The notes under the pieces are model-generated. The model made no database searches. It was not told the origin of the DNA and saw nothing but the letters and a program-made list of their open reading frames with translations. From positions 1-41,787 of the forward strand of contig CALKZN010000048.1 of the NCBI GenBank assembly GCA_938002995.1: 41,787 nucleotides of DNA. Reading direction: 5' to 3'. Below, one piece after another: positions 19,681-30,113 of this stretch; position 1 is the stretch's first letter; every line of letters begins with the position of its first letter. Position numbers and translations under genes: made by a program. Origin of the DNA: an uncultured Arenicellaceae bacterium (GTDB lineage Bacteria; Pseudomonadota; Gammaproteobacteria; Arenicellales; Arenicellaceae).

Positions 19681-19705
19681 GTTATTAATATCTTATTGGA
19701 GCTTC

Positions 19706-20395
19706 ATGTTTAAGCACATTAAAACTGTACTGTTTGATTTAGATGGCACGTTGGTGAATAGTGCACCTGATTTAGCAGCCGCAGTGAATGCCACAATGTT
19801 AGAATTGGGGCGAACTGAATATCCGCTAGATCAAGTGATTCAGTGGGTTGGTAATGGCTCAAAAACTTTGCTGAAAAGAGCCTTAACCGGAGAGTTTGAT
19901 GGTGAGCCGGAGGTGTTTGAATTAGACAATGCTTTGCCGCTATTTTTCAAACATTATGAGGCTAATTTGAGTTCTGCTAGCCAGATATATGAGGGTGTTT
20001 TACCTGCCTTAACTGCGCTGCAAAAAGCAGGTATTCAAATGGCCTGTGTGACCAATAAACCAATTGCGTTTACTCATCCGGTGTTGCAAGCTTTCCAGCT
20101 TGATCAATTTATGCCAGTTGCCGTTGGCGGTGATTCGTTGCCGCAATTAAAACCTTCTCCTGAACCATTGCTATTTGCCTGTGAGCAGTTAGGGGTTGAA
20201 TTAAAAACTATCAGCGATACGGTATTGATGGTGGGTGATTCAAGTAGCGATATTAAGGCTGCTAAAGCTGCAAATGTACAAAGTGTAGCCGTTAATTATG
20301 GTTATTCCCAAGGTGTTGATTTAATTGGTTTAGGCGCAAGCAAGATGATTTCTAATATGCAGGAGTTGCCAAGTTTGATGGGATTAACTACTTAA
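19706..20395 (+). CDS. gph: phosphoglycolate phosphatase (HAD family)
   Basis: TVLFDLDGTLVNSAPDLAAAVNATM, CVTNKP, KPSPEPLL and MVGDSSSDIKAAKAA. Start at ATG 19706 (upstream ttggag) is preferred over 19679. Confidence 0.9.
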   Translation: MFKHIKTVLFDLDGTLVNSAPDLAAAVNATMLELGRTEYPLDQVIQWVGNGSKTLLKRALTGEFDGEPEVFELDNALPLFFKHYEANLSSASQIYEGVLPALTALQKAGIQMACVTNKPIAFTHPVLQAFQLDQFMPVAVGGDSLPQLKPSPEPLLFACEQLGVELKTISDTVLMVGDSSSDIKAAKAANVQSVAVNYGYSQGVDLIGLGASKMISNMQELPSLMGLTT

Positions 20396-20416
20396 TTTTA
20401 TAGCGATAAGTTAATT

Positions 20417-20926
20417 CTATATTGCGCCTTTAGGCAAAAAATACCAACAATAAGGTAAGTCATTTTTGATGCCGATACGATCTAGTTTTGCACCTATCTT
20501 TTCCGCGGCTTTGCGTGAACGGGTATTGTCTTCAGCAATATGTAACCAAACAGTGTCAAAATGTTCCCATGCGTGGCCAAACATAAGTTCTTTGAGCTCT
20601 CTATTGGTGCCACCACCCCAATGCTCTCTAATTAAAAATGTAAAACCAATTGAGGTTTCTCCTTGTTCTAAGTCGGTTTCGTAATAACGCGAAGATCCAA
20701 TGATTTGGTCATTATGCTTATCAGTTATGGCAAGAGCTTGGCCTTCAATTGCGTCATTGAACCATTGAGCAAATACAGGTAATTCATAGCGGTTGCTATA
20801 AGGTGTTTGTTCCCAAATTTTAGTATCAGAACTAACAGCAAAGATTTCATCAAAATCATCTTCACGTAGTTCTCTGATGATTAGGTTTTGGCCTTCTAAT
20901 GTCTTTATTGGATTAAATTGAGTCAT
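20417..20926 (-). CDS. GNAT-family N-acetyltransferase (RimJ/RimL-like)
   Basis: LEGQNLIIRELREDDFDEIFAVSSD, IGFTFLIREHWGGGTNRELKELMFGHAWEH, NTRSRKAAEKIGAK. Confidence 0.88.
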   Translation of the reverse strand: MTQFNPIKTLEGQNLIIRELREDDFDEIFAVSSDTKIWEQTPYSNRYELPVFAQWFNDAIEGQALAITDKHNDQIIGSSRYYETDLEQGETSIGFTFLIREHWGGGTNRELKELMFGHAWEHFDTVWLHIAEDNTRSRKAAEKIGAKLDRIGIKNDLPYCWYFLPKGAI

Positions 20927-20948
20927 TTTTTGTAATAACCGCTAATAA

Positions 20949-20976
20949 AAAAGGGCATGCAAAAGCATGCCCTTCG
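20949..20976 (-). terminator. Rho-independent terminator of pntAB
   Basis: AAGGGCATGCaaaaGCATGCCCTT, 10-bp perfect stem with a T-run on the minus strand, just after the pntB stop. Confidence 0.85.
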
Positions 20977-20998
20977 CAGTCAATTTGACTGTAGCGTG

Positions 20999-22369
20999 TT
21001 AGCTGATCTGTTGCAATAACTGATCAAGTGATGCTTTTGCATCACCATAAAACATACGAGTATTTTCTTTGAAAAACAAAGGGTTTTCGATGCCTGAATA
21101 GCCAGTACCTTGCCCACGCTTAGATACAAATACTTGTTTTGCTTTCCACACTTCAAGAACAGGCATACCTGCAATTGGGCTATTTGGATCTTCTTGTGCA
21201 GCAGGGTTAACAATGTCGTTTGAACCAATCACGATGACAACGTCTACTTCAGGAAAGTCATCATTAACTTCATCCATTTCAAAGACGATGTCATAAGGTA
21301 CTTTCGCCTCTGCTAAAAGGACGTTCATGTGGCCAGGTAAACGGCCAGCAACTGGATGAATCGCAAAGCGAACTTTTTTGCCTTTGGCTTTTAAGCGCCT
21401 AGTGAGTTCTGAAACAGATTGTTGAGCTTGCGCTACGGCCATGCCATAACCAGGGACGATAATGATGTCTTCAGCATCATTAAGTGCAGTGACAACACCA
21501 TCCGCATCAATAGCAATTTGCTCACCTTCGATTTCCATTGCGGGACCGGAGGCAGTGCCAAAACCGCCCAGAATCACCGATAAGAACTGGCGGTTCATGG
21601 CTTTACACATAATGTATGACAGAATCGCACCGGAGGAACCAACTAACGCGCCTGTTACGATCAGTAGATCATTGCCTAGCAAGAAGCCTGTTGCAGCTGC
21701 GGCCCAACCAGAATAACTGTTAAGCATTGAGACGACAACAGGCATATCAGCGCCGCCAATTGCAAGCACTAAATGCGCGCCGATGACAAAGGCGATTAAT
21801 GTCATCAAGTACAATGTCCAGGAGCCTGCATGATTCATGTACATCATCAATAAGATAAATGTCACGGCAACCATCGCAAGGTTTAGCATATGGCGACCAG
21901 GTAAGATCAGGGCTTTGCCATCGAGTTTACCAGCTAGTTTTCCATACGCAACAATTGAACCGGTAAAAGTAATGGCACCAATGAATACGCCTAAGAATAC
22001 TTCGACCTCATGGATAACGGCTTCTGCAGGTGCTAGGTCAACTACGGTTAAATCCGAGTTTATGCCAATGAAAACTGCGGCTAAACCGACAAAGCAATGC
22101 AATGCGGCAACCAATTGTGGCATACCGGTCATTTCAACTCTTTTGGCAACCGTAGTGCCAATCACCGCGCCGATGATCAAAATGATGATCAATAGCGGAC
22201 CAATTTTAACCTGCGGACCTAAAATAGTAGCGAAAATGGCAATTGCCATACCAACGATACCGAACCAAACTGCGCGTTTTGCGCTTTCTTGGTTGGATAA
22301 ACCACCTAAGGATAAAATGAATAATACTGCTGCAGCGATATAGGCTGCTGTTTGAAGTCCTAATGACAT
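20999..22369 (-). CDS. pntB: NAD(P) transhydrogenase subunit beta
   Basis: [71 protein letters not shown]: PntB domain III. Confidence 0.97.
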   Translation of the reverse strand: MSLGLQTAAYIAAAVLFILSLGGLSNQESAKRAVWFGIVGMAIAIFATILGPQVKIGPLLIIILIIGAVIGTTVAKRVEMTGMPQLVAALHCFVGLAAVFIGINSDLTVVDLAPAEAVIHEVEVFLGVFIGAITFTGSIVAYGKLAGKLDGKALILPGRHMLNLAMVAVTFILLMMYMNHAGSWTLYLMTLIAFVIGAHLVLAIGGADMPVVVSMLNSYSGWAAAATGFLLGNDLLIVTGALVGSSGAILSYIMCKAMNRQFLSVILGGFGTASGPAMEIEGEQIAIDADGVVTALNDAEDIIIVPGYGMAVAQAQQSVSELTRRLKAKGKKVRFAIHPVAGRLPGHMNVLLAEAKVPYDIVFEMDEVNDDFPEVDVVIVIGSNDIVNPAAQEDPNSPIAGMPVLEVWKAKQVFVSKRGQGTGYSGIENPLFFKENTRMFYGDAKASLDQLLQQIS

Positions 22370-22384
22370 GATTTTCTCCTCAGC

Positions 22385-23950
22385 CTATGATTTCTGGAAC
22401 ATTTGCAACATGCGTCGTGTGACCATAAAGCCACCGACTATGTTAATCGTTGCAATCAAAACAGAGACAGATGCCAACAAAGTGACTATGAATCCGCCGG
22501 AATCGATTTGTAATAATGCGCCCAAAATAATGATGCCTGAAATCGCATTAGTAACAGCCATCAAAGGCGTATGCAATGCATGACTAACGTTCCATATGAC
22601 TTGGAAGCCGATAAAGCATGACAGCACAAATACAATAAAGTGCTGCATAAATGATGCTGGTGCATAATGACCAACTAAGAGCATGAGTAAGCCACCGATG
22701 GCGAGCAAACCTATTTGTTTTTGACCTGCTTTTTTCAAAGAAACTGCTTCTTCAGTAGCAATTTCTTCAGCTGTTTTTTCAGGCGCCTTTGGTTTTTGTG
22801 CCGCAATTGCTTGAATTTTTGGTGGTGGCGGTGGAAAAGTGATTTCACCCGCGTGAGTAATGGTCGCTCCACGAATGACATCGTCTTCCATATTATGATC
22901 AATGACGCCGTCTTTTTCTGGAGTGAGGTCTGTTAACAGATGACGAATATTGGTTGAATACAATTCTGAAGACTGAGCGGACATACGACTTGGAAAATCT
23001 GTATAGCCAACGATAGTTACACCATTCTTTGAAACAATTTTTTCATCCATGACGGTCAAGTCACAGTTACCGCCACGTTCAGCGGCTAAATCGACAACAA
23101 CAGAACCTGGTCTCATGGCTTCGACCATGTCCTTCAGCCAAAGTTTTGGTGCATCACGACCAGGAATCAAGGCAGTGGTAATGACGATATCAATTTCAGG
23201 AGCTTGAGCGCGGAAGCATTCTAGTTGTTTTTCACGAAACTCGGGGCTTGAAGGGGCAGCATAGCCACCAGTTTCAGCACCATCAGAGGCATCATCGAAA
23301 TCTAGGAATAAAAACTCTGCACCCATGGATTCAATTTGCTCAGAGACTTCTGGGCGCACATCAAATGCGCGAACAATTGCGCCTAAAGACTGTGCGGTAC
23401 CAATAGCGGCAAGACCTGCGACACCGGCACCGATAACTAGCACTTTTGCTGGTGGTACTTTGCCAGCAGCTGTAATTTGCCCAGTGAAAAATCGACCAAA
23501 ATTATTGCCCGCTTCAATAACAGAGCGATAGCCAGCAATGTTAGCCATGGACGATAATGCGTCCATTTTTTGTGCGCGACTAATACGAGGAACCATATCC
23601 ATTGCAACAACGCTTGCCCCTTTGTTTTTGCCTAGGTCAAGTAATTCTTGGTTTTGTGCTGGATATGCGAATGAAATAAGCGTCTTGTCTTTATTGAGCT
23701 TTTTCGCTTCCGCTGTGGAAGGTGGGCGAACTTTGGCAATAACATCTGCTTGTTTCCAAAGCTCTGTTGCGGTTTTGACAACCGTTACGCCTGCCGCTTC
23801 ATAATCCGCATCAGAAAACTGGGCATTTTTACCCGCACCAGCTTGGATTAGGCATGTATGACCTAACTTCTGAATTTGTTCAGCTGAACTAGGTGTCATA
23901 GCAACACGCATTTCACCTGCGGTTGTCTCAGTAGGAACACCGATTATCAT
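22385..23950 (-). CDS. pntA: NAD(P) transhydrogenase subunit alpha (fused single-chain form)
   Basis: MIIGVPTETTAGEMRVAMTPSSAEQIQKLGH, VLVIGAGVAGLAAIGTAQSLGAIVRAFDVRPE and C-terminal TM region. Good SD (gaggaa) upstream. Confidence 0.97.
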   Translation of the reverse strand: MIIGVPTETTAGEMRVAMTPSSAEQIQKLGHTCLIQAGAGKNAQFSDADYEAAGVTVVKTATELWKQADVIAKVRPPSTAEAKKLNKDKTLISFAYPAQNQELLDLGKNKGASVVAMDMVPRISRAQKMDALSSMANIAGYRSVIEAGNNFGRFFTGQITAAGKVPPAKVLVIGAGVAGLAAIGTAQSLGAIVRAFDVRPEVSEQIESMGAEFLFLDFDDASDGAETGGYAAPSSPEFREKQLECFRAQAPEIDIVITTALIPGRDAPKLWLKDMVEAMRPGSVVVDLAAERGGNCDLTVMDEKIVSKNGVTIVGYTDFPSRMSAQSSELYSTNIRHLLTDLTPEKDGVIDHNMEDDVIRGATITHAGEITFPPPPPKIQAIAAQKPKAPEKTAEEIATEEAVSLKKAGQKQIGLLAIGGLLMLLVGHYAPASFMQHFIVFVLSCFIGFQVIWNVSHALHTPLMAVTNAISGIIILGALLQIDSGGFIVTLLASVSVLIATINIVGGFMVTRRMLQMFQKS

Positions 23951-23983
23951 AATTTTTCCTCAAGTCTTACTAATAAAAATATC

Positions 23984-24137
23984 ATTCAATAGATGCATTG
24001 AATTTTTCATGCATAATTTGCATGATAAAGGCAAATAATCCCATGAAAATAAGTATTTTTGTCCAAAAATGGTAGTTTTTGGACAAATTATTCTCATTTT
24101 TTGATTTTTATTTGCTTTATCCATGCTACTTTAGCAT
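23984..24137. promoter_or_regulatory. Array of four perfect inverted repeats upstream of pntA
   Basis: ATTCAAT-N6-ATTGAAT (23984-24003); TCATGCA-N5-TGCATGA (24007-24025); TTTGTCCAAAAA-N6-TTTTTGGACAAA (24058-24087); ATGCTA-N3-TAGCAT (24123-24137). Confidence 0.5.
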
Positions 24138-24177
24138 AAAAGAAAATCTGTTTTGCACCTACTTTTTGTTTGTGATT

Positions 24178-24597
24178 TTAGGGTTGTTTTGCAACTTGTG
24201 CAGCGCCTTCAATTGGGTCAAGCCAGTTCTGTCTTGATTCACACCAAATTTCTACGTTTGGTTTCAAAGATTCATTATTTTCTACTGTACCAAGACGGAT
24301 CATATAGGGACGCGGTGTGCCTTCAGGCATGTCACCAACAGCAGTGGCGTAAATATGTGTACCGCATTCTGGGCAAAAACCTTGAGCTCTAGGAGTGCCA
24401 CTATTTGCTGTTTGTTTGACGTAGTCTTTGATGTTGCCAGTCAAAGTGAACGTTTCATCAGATGAAATAACAACGCCGCGGTATGGAGCGCCGCTCATTT
24501 TTTGACAGTCAGTGCAATGACATAAAATGACTTTTTCAGGGATAATTTCCGCTGAGTAATTGATATTGCCGCAATGGCAGTTGCCGGTAATTTTCAT
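24178..24597 (-). CDS. GFA-family (glutathione-dependent formaldehyde-activating-like) zinc protein
   Basis: GNCHCGNINYSAEI, LCHCTDCQKMSGAPYRG, FCPECGTHIYA: conserved GFA cysteine pattern. Confidence 0.9.
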   Translation of the reverse strand: MKITGNCHCGNINYSAEIIPEKVILCHCTDCQKMSGAPYRGVVISSDETFTLTGNIKDYVKQTANSGTPRAQGFCPECGTHIYATAVGDMPEGTPRPYMIRLGTVENNESLKPNVEIWCESRQNWLDPIEGAAQVAKQP

Positions 24598-24664
24598 AAG
24601 CTCTTCATTCTTGTTTTTTAGATTAAAATTTTTTATCTCAACAGCTTATTTATACATAAAGCGC

Positions 24665-24692
24665 TTGAGTAAATTGATTATGTTAGTAGAAT
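24665..24692 (+). promoter_or_regulatory. Candidate sigma70-type promoter of the trp operon
   Basis: TTGAGT (24665-24670), 16-nt spacer, TAGAAT (24687-24692); about 50 nt upstream of the trpL start. Confidence 0.4.
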
Positions 24693-24745
24693 CTATAACA
24701 GATAACACATTTGTGCTAATTAAATTCAATTTCTTATTAAAACAC

Positions 24746-24787
24746 ATGAAACTCTTGAAATACAAAACTTGGCGTTGGCAAGGCTAA
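24746..24787 (+). CDS. trpL: trp operon leader peptide (MKLLKYKTWRWQG)
   Basis: ATG AAA CTC TTG AAA TAC AAA ACT TGG CGT TGG CAA GGC TAA, two Trp codons in a 13-codon ORF located 88 nt upstream of trpE. It is the in-frame C-terminus of listed ORF 24560..24787. Confidence 0.75.
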   Translation: MKLLKYKTWRWQG

Positions 24788-24875
24788 ATCTTTTTGGTTT
24801 TGTTTAATTGGTCATTGCCAGTAATTTAAGCGCAGCTACTAATTTGAGTACTATTTCGTTTTTCTAGGTTTTATT

Positions 24876-26432
24876 ATGTTTTCATCTCAAGTCCTTTCTC
24901 AGTCTGATTTCCTGACGTTTGCCCAACAGGGCTATACCCATGTGCCGGTGGTGCGTGAAGTACTGGCCGATTTAGATACGCCCGTTAGCACCTTTTTGAA
25001 ATTAGCTAACCAATCTTTTAGCTATGTTTTTGAGTCAATTCAAGGCGGCGATAAATGGGGCCGTTATTCAATTATCGGTTTGCCATGTCAACGGGTTTAT
25101 GAATTTCGTGGCAAACAATTTAAAACAATAGATAACGGCAAGGTGGTTTTTGACGAAACCGTTGAAAATCCATTGGAGACAGTCCGTCAATTGCAAGCAA
25201 GATATAAGGTGGCTGATAGAAAAGGCTTGCCTCCTATGCATGGAGGATTGGTCGGTCATTTTGGTTATGAAACTATCAAATATATTGAATCGCGTCTTGC
25301 AAAAACAGAGCATCCTGACCCTATTGGAGCGCCAGATATTTTGCTGATGGAATCGATGGATGTGTTGGTATTTGATAATGTTTCAGGACGCATTTACTTA
25401 ATTACCTTGGCCGACACACTCAATGATTCAGGTTTGGATGATGCTGAAAAACGTTTAACTGAAATTGCTTTATCTTTACGCAGTGAAGTTATTCAGGAAA
25501 GTGACTCAGTGAAGAGCGATGTTGCTGAACAAGATTATGATGTGCATTTTCCTCAGTCTGATTTTGAGGCAGCCGTTGAACGTTGCCGAGAATACATTCG
25601 TGAAGGCGATATCATGCAAGTTGTGTTATCACAACGATTGTCTACACCTTTTGCCCATTCATCTTTTGATGTTTATCGCGCACTGCGGACTATTAATCCC
25701 TCGCCTTATATGTATTTTCTTGATTTGGGTGATTATCAAATCGTGGGTTCTTCACCTGAGATTTTGGTTAGTCTGAGTCATGAAGGTGCACAGAAGAAGG
25801 TGACTGTCAGACCAATCGCAGGAACACGTAAGAGAGGCAAGGATCAGGCAGATGATCTTCGTTTGGAGAAAGAGTTGTTAGCAGATCCTAAGGAGTTGGC
25901 TGAACATTTGATGTTGATTGATTTAGGTCGTAATGATGTTGGACGAATTGCTAAAATTGGCAGTGTCGAACTGACTGAAAAAATGTTGATCGAACGCTAT
26001 TCACATGTGATGCATATCGTGTCAAATGTGGATGGTGAATTGCTGCCTGATTTGGATGCTATGGATGTTTTGGCAGCGACTTTTCCAGCGGGAACAGTCA
26101 GCGGCGCGCCAAAGATTCGCGCAATGGAAATTATTGCTGAGTTAGAGCCTTACAAACGCGGCGTGTATTCCGGTGCTGTTGGTTATATTGGCTGGCAGGG
26201 GAATATGGATACTGCTATAGCTATTCGCACAGCGGTTGTTAAAGAAGGAAGATTGTATGTTCAAGCTGGTGCAGGAATTGTTGCTGATTCAGTGCCTAGT
26301 TATGAATGGAAAGAAACAATGAATAAAGCTCGCGCTTTATTAGCTGCTGTTGAAATGGTCACTCAAGGTTTATGTGCTTCAGACAAGCGCTCAGAACAAA
26401 CAACGAATTCGAAGGAGAGCGTCTCATGTTAG
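24876..26432 (+). CDS. trpE: anthranilate synthase component I
   Basis: [47 protein letters not shown] and [16 protein letters not shown]. Confidence 0.97.
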   Translation: MFSSQVLSQSDFLTFAQQGYTHVPVVREVLADLDTPVSTFLKLANQSFSYVFESIQGGDKWGRYSIIGLPCQRVYEFRGKQFKTIDNGKVVFDETVENPLETVRQLQARYKVADRKGLPPMHGGLVGHFGYETIKYIESRLAKTEHPDPIGAPDILLMESMDVLVFDNVSGRIYLITLADTLNDSGLDDAEKRLTEIALSLRSEVIQESDSVKSDVAEQDYDVHFPQSDFEAAVERCREYIREGDIMQVVLSQRLSTPFAHSSFDVYRALRTINPSPYMYFLDLGDYQIVGSSPEILVSLSHEGAQKKVTVRPIAGTRKRGKDQADDLRLEKELLADPKELAEHLMLIDLGRNDVGRIAKIGSVELTEKMLIERYSHVMHIVSNVDGELLPDLDAMDVLAATFPAGTVSGAPKIRAMEIIAELEPYKRGVYSGAVGYIGWQGNMDTAIAIRTAVVKEGRLYVQAGAGIVADSVPSYEWKETMNKARALLAAVEMVTQGLCASDKRSEQTTNSKESVSC

Positions 26433-26992
26433 TGATGATAGATAATTATGATTCGTTTACCTATAACTTGGTTCAATATTTGGGTGAGTTGGGTGAAGAA
26501 GTTAAAACGTTTCGTAACGACGAGATTAGTCTTGAGGAAATTGAAGCCTTAAACCCTGATCGGCTAATGCTTTCACCAGGGCCATGTACTCCCAATGAAG
26601 CAGGTATTTCTTTGGAAGTGATCAAACATTTTGCGGGCAAACTACCGTTGATGGGCGTCTGCTTGGGTCATCAATCTATCGGTCAAGCATTTGGCGGGAA
26701 GATTGTGCATGCTAAGCAAATCATGCATGGTAAAACGTCGATGCTTACTCATACTAACGAAGGTGTGTTTAAGGATATACCTAGTCCATATCAAGTGACA
26801 CGCTATCATTCTTTGGTTATCGAGCGTGATAGTTTGCCTGATTGTCTTGAGGTGACTGCCTGGACCGACGACGGTGAAATTATGGGTGTTCGTCATAAGG
26901 AGCTCCTAGTTGAAGGTGTTCAATTTCATCCAGAATCAATTTTGACCGATCATGGTCATGCTTTGCTAGATAATTTTTTAAAACTATCGTAG
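26426..26992 (+). CDS. trpG: anthranilate synthase component II (glutamine amidotransferase)
   Basis: [50 protein letters not shown]. Start 26426 overlaps the trpE stop by 7 nt; the listed 26372 start is probably too far upstream. Confidence 0.95.
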   Translation: MLVMIDNYDSFTYNLVQYLGELGEEVKTFRNDEISLEEIEALNPDRLMLSPGPCTPNEAGISLEVIKHFAGKLPLMGVCLGHQSIGQAFGGKIVHAKQIMHGKTSMLTHTNEGVFKDIPSPYQVTRYHSLVIERDSLPDCLEVTAWTDDGEIMGVRHKELLVEGVQFHPESILTDHGHALLDNFLKLS

Positions 26993-27067
26993 ACCTTAAA
27001 ATAAAGGCATATATAGATATAGCCAGGTGCTAAAGCGACAGTGCTGTGAAAAGTGGAGATGTGAATA

Positions 27068-28096
27068 ATGCAAATTCAAGAAGCAATTAAAACGGTTGTT
27101 GAAAAAATAGACCTAAGCCGTGAGCAGATGCAATCGCTTATGCAACAAATCATGACGGGTGAGTGTACCCCGGCACAAGTGGGTGGTTTGTTAGTTGCTT
27201 TAAGGATGAAAGGTGAAACTATTCAAGAGATTACAGCGGCGGCCGAAGTGATGTCATCTTTAGCAGACCCAGTGAGTGTCAATGCGCCACACTTGATTGA
27301 TATTGTGGGTACCGGAGGTGATGGTATCAGCACATTTAATATTTCAACGGCCAGTTCGTTTGTTGCGGCCGCCGCTGGTGCGAATATTGCTAAACATGGT
27401 AATCGCTCAGTCTCATCAAAGTCTGGCAGTGCTGATTTGTTAGAACAAGCAGGGGCTGAATTAAATTTGAATGGCCAACAAGTGGCTAAAGTTATTGAAC
27501 AAGCAGGTGTAGGGTTTATGTTTGCACCAATGCATCACAGTGCGATGAAACATGCCATTGGGCCGCGTAAAGAAATGGCGGTTCGCACAATTTTTAATGT
27601 GTTGGGGCCATTAACCAATCCGGCTGGAGTCAAGCGTCAAGTGGTCGGGGTTTTTGCCAAAGACTTAACAGAGATCTTAGCAAATGTGTTTGCTGAGCTT
27701 GGCAGTGAACATACCATGGTTGTGCATTCAGATGATGGCATGGATGAAATTAGTATTTCAGCAGCAACGACAGTTTCTGAGATGAAAGATGGTCAAGTTA
27801 AGACCTATAAAATTAAGCCTGAAGATTTTGGCATGGATCCATCTGCGATAGAGGAGTTGGTCGTTACAGACTCAGCTGCGTCTTTAGCGATGATTAATAA
27901 AGTGTTTGCAGGTGAGCCATCGGCAGCAAGAGATGCAGTTGCTTTGAATGCGGGTGCTGGTATTTATGTTGCTGGCTTAGCTGGTTCATTGCAAATGGGC
28001 GTCGAGCAAGCCCTAGCGGCGATTGATAATGGCCAAGCTGCGGCTAAAATGCAGGCTTATGTGGATGCTACTCAAGCGGTAGCTTTGAGTGAATAG
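27068..28096 (+). CDS. trpD: anthranilate phosphoribosyltransferase
   Basis: [56 protein letters not shown] and [14 protein letters not shown]. Confidence 0.97.
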   Translation: MQIQEAIKTVVEKIDLSREQMQSLMQQIMTGECTPAQVGGLLVALRMKGETIQEITAAAEVMSSLADPVSVNAPHLIDIVGTGGDGISTFNISTASSFVAAAAGANIAKHGNRSVSSKSGSADLLEQAGAELNLNGQQVAKVIEQAGVGFMFAPMHHSAMKHAIGPRKEMAVRTIFNVLGPLTNPAGVKRQVVGVFAKDLTEILANVFAELGSEHTMVVHSDDGMDEISISAATTVSEMKDGQVKTYKIKPEDFGMDPSAIEELVVTDSAASLAMINKVFAGEPSAARDAVALNAGAGIYVAGLAGSLQMGVEQALAAIDNGQAAAKMQAYVDATQAVALSE

Positions 28097-28104
28097 GATT
28101 TGAT

Positions 28105-28914
28105 ATGCATGCAGTCATGAAAACGCACTCAGATGTGCTTAATAAAATAATGCAGCATAAGTCTGAAGAAGTGACTTATGCTAAAAGTCAGCTTGCTTTG
28201 GCTGAAGTCAAAGCAATGTCGCAAGACCAAGAAGAGTGCCGTGGTTTCGTAACTGCGCTAAGAAACAAAGCTATTGCTGGCGAATCAGGCGTGATTGCTG
28301 AGGTCAAAAAAGCCTCACCAAGTAAAGGCATTATTCGTGAAGACTTTGACCCAGTACAAATTGCCGAGAGTTATGCAAAACATGGAGCGGCTTGTTTATC
28401 AGTGTTGACTGATGAAGAATTTTTTAAAGGCCATATGCAGTTTTTACATCAAGCCAGAAAAGCTTGTGATTTGCCCGTATTGCGAAAAGATTTTATGTTG
28501 GATGACTATCAAATCTTTGAAGCTAGAGCCAATGGTGCGGATTGTATTTTACTTATTGTGGCGGCGCTTGAAGATGGTTTGATGCAAGATTTGGCTGGTA
28601 GGGCTGTTGAGCTTGGAATGGATGTGCTGGTTGAGGTGCATAATGCTGAAGAGCTGGAGCGCGGATTGAGGCTTGATATGCCAATGATTGGAATTAATAA
28701 TCGAGATTTACGTGATTTTTCTACATCATTAAATACTACTATTGAATTGCTTAATGACATTCCTGATGACGTATTGGTGGTGACTGAAAGTGGCATTCAT
28801 ACTGCAGATGATGTTGCGCTGATGCGCGCAAATAATGTGAATACATTTTTAGTAGGCGAGGCCTTTATGCGGGTGCCTGAACCAGGTGAAAAACTGAAAG
28901 AGCTTTTTAGTTAA
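28105..28914 (+). CDS. trpC: indole-3-glycerol phosphate synthase
   Basis: [87 protein letters not shown]. Confidence 0.97.
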   Translation: MHAVMKTHSDVLNKIMQHKSEEVTYAKSQLALAEVKAMSQDQEECRGFVTALRNKAIAGESGVIAEVKKASPSKGIIREDFDPVQIAESYAKHGAACLSVLTDEEFFKGHMQFLHQARKACDLPVLRKDFMLDDYQIFEARANGADCILLIVAALEDGLMQDLAGRAVELGMDVLVEVHNAEELERGLRLDMPMIGINNRDLRDFSTSLNTTIELLNDIPDDVLVVTESGIHTADDVALMRANNVNTFLVGEAFMRVPEPGEKLKELFS

Positions 28915-28989
28915 GAAGGTTTTATATAGAGCATAGTTAAAAGCCAACTAAACCTAGCTAAATAGGCGCAATTAATTAACGAGAACTTA

Positions 28990-29403
28990 ATGATGAAAGC
29001 AACAATTGAACTTCAACAAAAAGTCTGTTTCAAAGGCTCTGCAGGCAGTGGCAATTCAGTGTTGATGGATGGCCCCCCAGATCATGGCGGAGAAAACAAT
29101 GGTCCGCGACCTATGGAGTTATTGTTATTAGGTATGGGAGGTTGTGCTTCTTTTGATGTGGTACATATTTTGCGAAAACGACGCCTTGAAGTTGATGATT
29201 GTATTTGCGAAATTGAAGCAGAGCGTGCTGATGAAGAGCCAAAAGTATTCACTAAGATTCATTTGCACTTCAAAGTGTCAGGTGATGGTGTAACAGAAAA
29301 GGCAGTCGGCCGAGCAGTCGAGTTATCGGCTGAAAAATATTGTTCAGCATCTATCATGTTAGGCAAAACAGCTGAAGTTACGCACAGTTTTGAATTAATC
29401 TAA
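28990..29403 (+). CDS. OsmC/Ohr-family protein (YhfA-like)
   Basis: RPMELLLLGMGGCASFDVVHILRKRR and C-terminal EKYCSASIMLGKTAEVTHSFELI. Confidence 0.9.
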   Translation: MMKATIELQQKVCFKGSAGSGNSVLMDGPPDHGGENNGPRPMELLLLGMGGCASFDVVHILRKRRLEVDDCICEIEAERADEEPKVFTKIHLHFKVSGDGVTEKAVGRAVELSAEKYCSASIMLGKTAEVTHSFELI

Positions 29404-29436
29404 CTTTCAAAAATACAATTTAGACAAGGGAGTCTT

Positions 29437-29914
29437 ATGAAATTAATTTGCGTTGTGGCTTTTTCTATACTGTTATAGCCTTATGGCAGTGATGATAGTT
29501 CTTTTGAAAAATAATTTAGCGCAACTTATTCAGGTGTTCAAAAAGTTAATTATTTTTCCATTATTATTGTCTAGCCGCTTAGAATTATCCCTTTTAGAAT
29601 GGTAACAGTGCTTTTTAGTGCAAGATGCTGCTGATCAAGCAATTGGAGCGCGCGGCACACTTTCAGGTAGCCTTTTCATCGCAACCTCAAGTTCTAGTGG
29701 TTCTGTAGATATGTCATGTATATTTAACTGGACAAATAGTGGCATTGTTCAGGGTAAAAATGTGTTGCTCAATTTCAGATTTAGTCACTTGTACTCTTGC
29801 TACGGGTAATACAATATTTAAACTTCTGGTTCCTTTTCGGGACAAACATGAAATTCAAAAGGGTTGGTTAATACTTCTGGGGCTATGCGAATTGTATTGG
29901 AAGCTTTGAAGTAA
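29437..29914 (+). pseudogene. Degraded tandem paralogue of the downstream lipoprotein gene
   Basis: Translation in shifting frames aligns end to end with 30114..30617: MKLICVVAFSILL*PYGSDDSSFEK*FSATYSGVQK; IIPFRMV; QDAADQAIGARGTLSGSLF...CIFNWTNSGIVQGKN; GSFSGQT*NSKGLVNTSGAMRIVLEALK*. Several stops and frameshifts. Confidence 0.85.
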
Positions 29915-30113
29915 GGATGATTTTGCTTACGACTTTTCTAAATCGTTACTTTTGTGCGGTTGATTTATAGTGACCGGTAGCAAAATAAAAGGTATTTATT
30001 AATGTATTAATTAATGTGTAATTGATTGGATGAATAATTAATTAGTGTTAATGTTCCGATTTTTTCTAGGAGCATTAGCTGCTTTATTTTTTAATATCTT
30101 AAGGATAAATTTT

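Noticed and set aside
21837-22343. 168-aa plus-strand ORF antisense to pntB
   Set aside because: Shadow ORF of a conserved membrane protein; no independent support.
24560-24787. 75-aa ORF as a full gene
   Set aside because: The N-terminal part overlaps the GFA gene start and lacks coding character. Only the last 13 codons are supported, as trpL.
29618-29809. 63-aa ORF as a stand-alone gene
   Set aside because: It is an internal fragment of the degraded lipoprotein paralogue.
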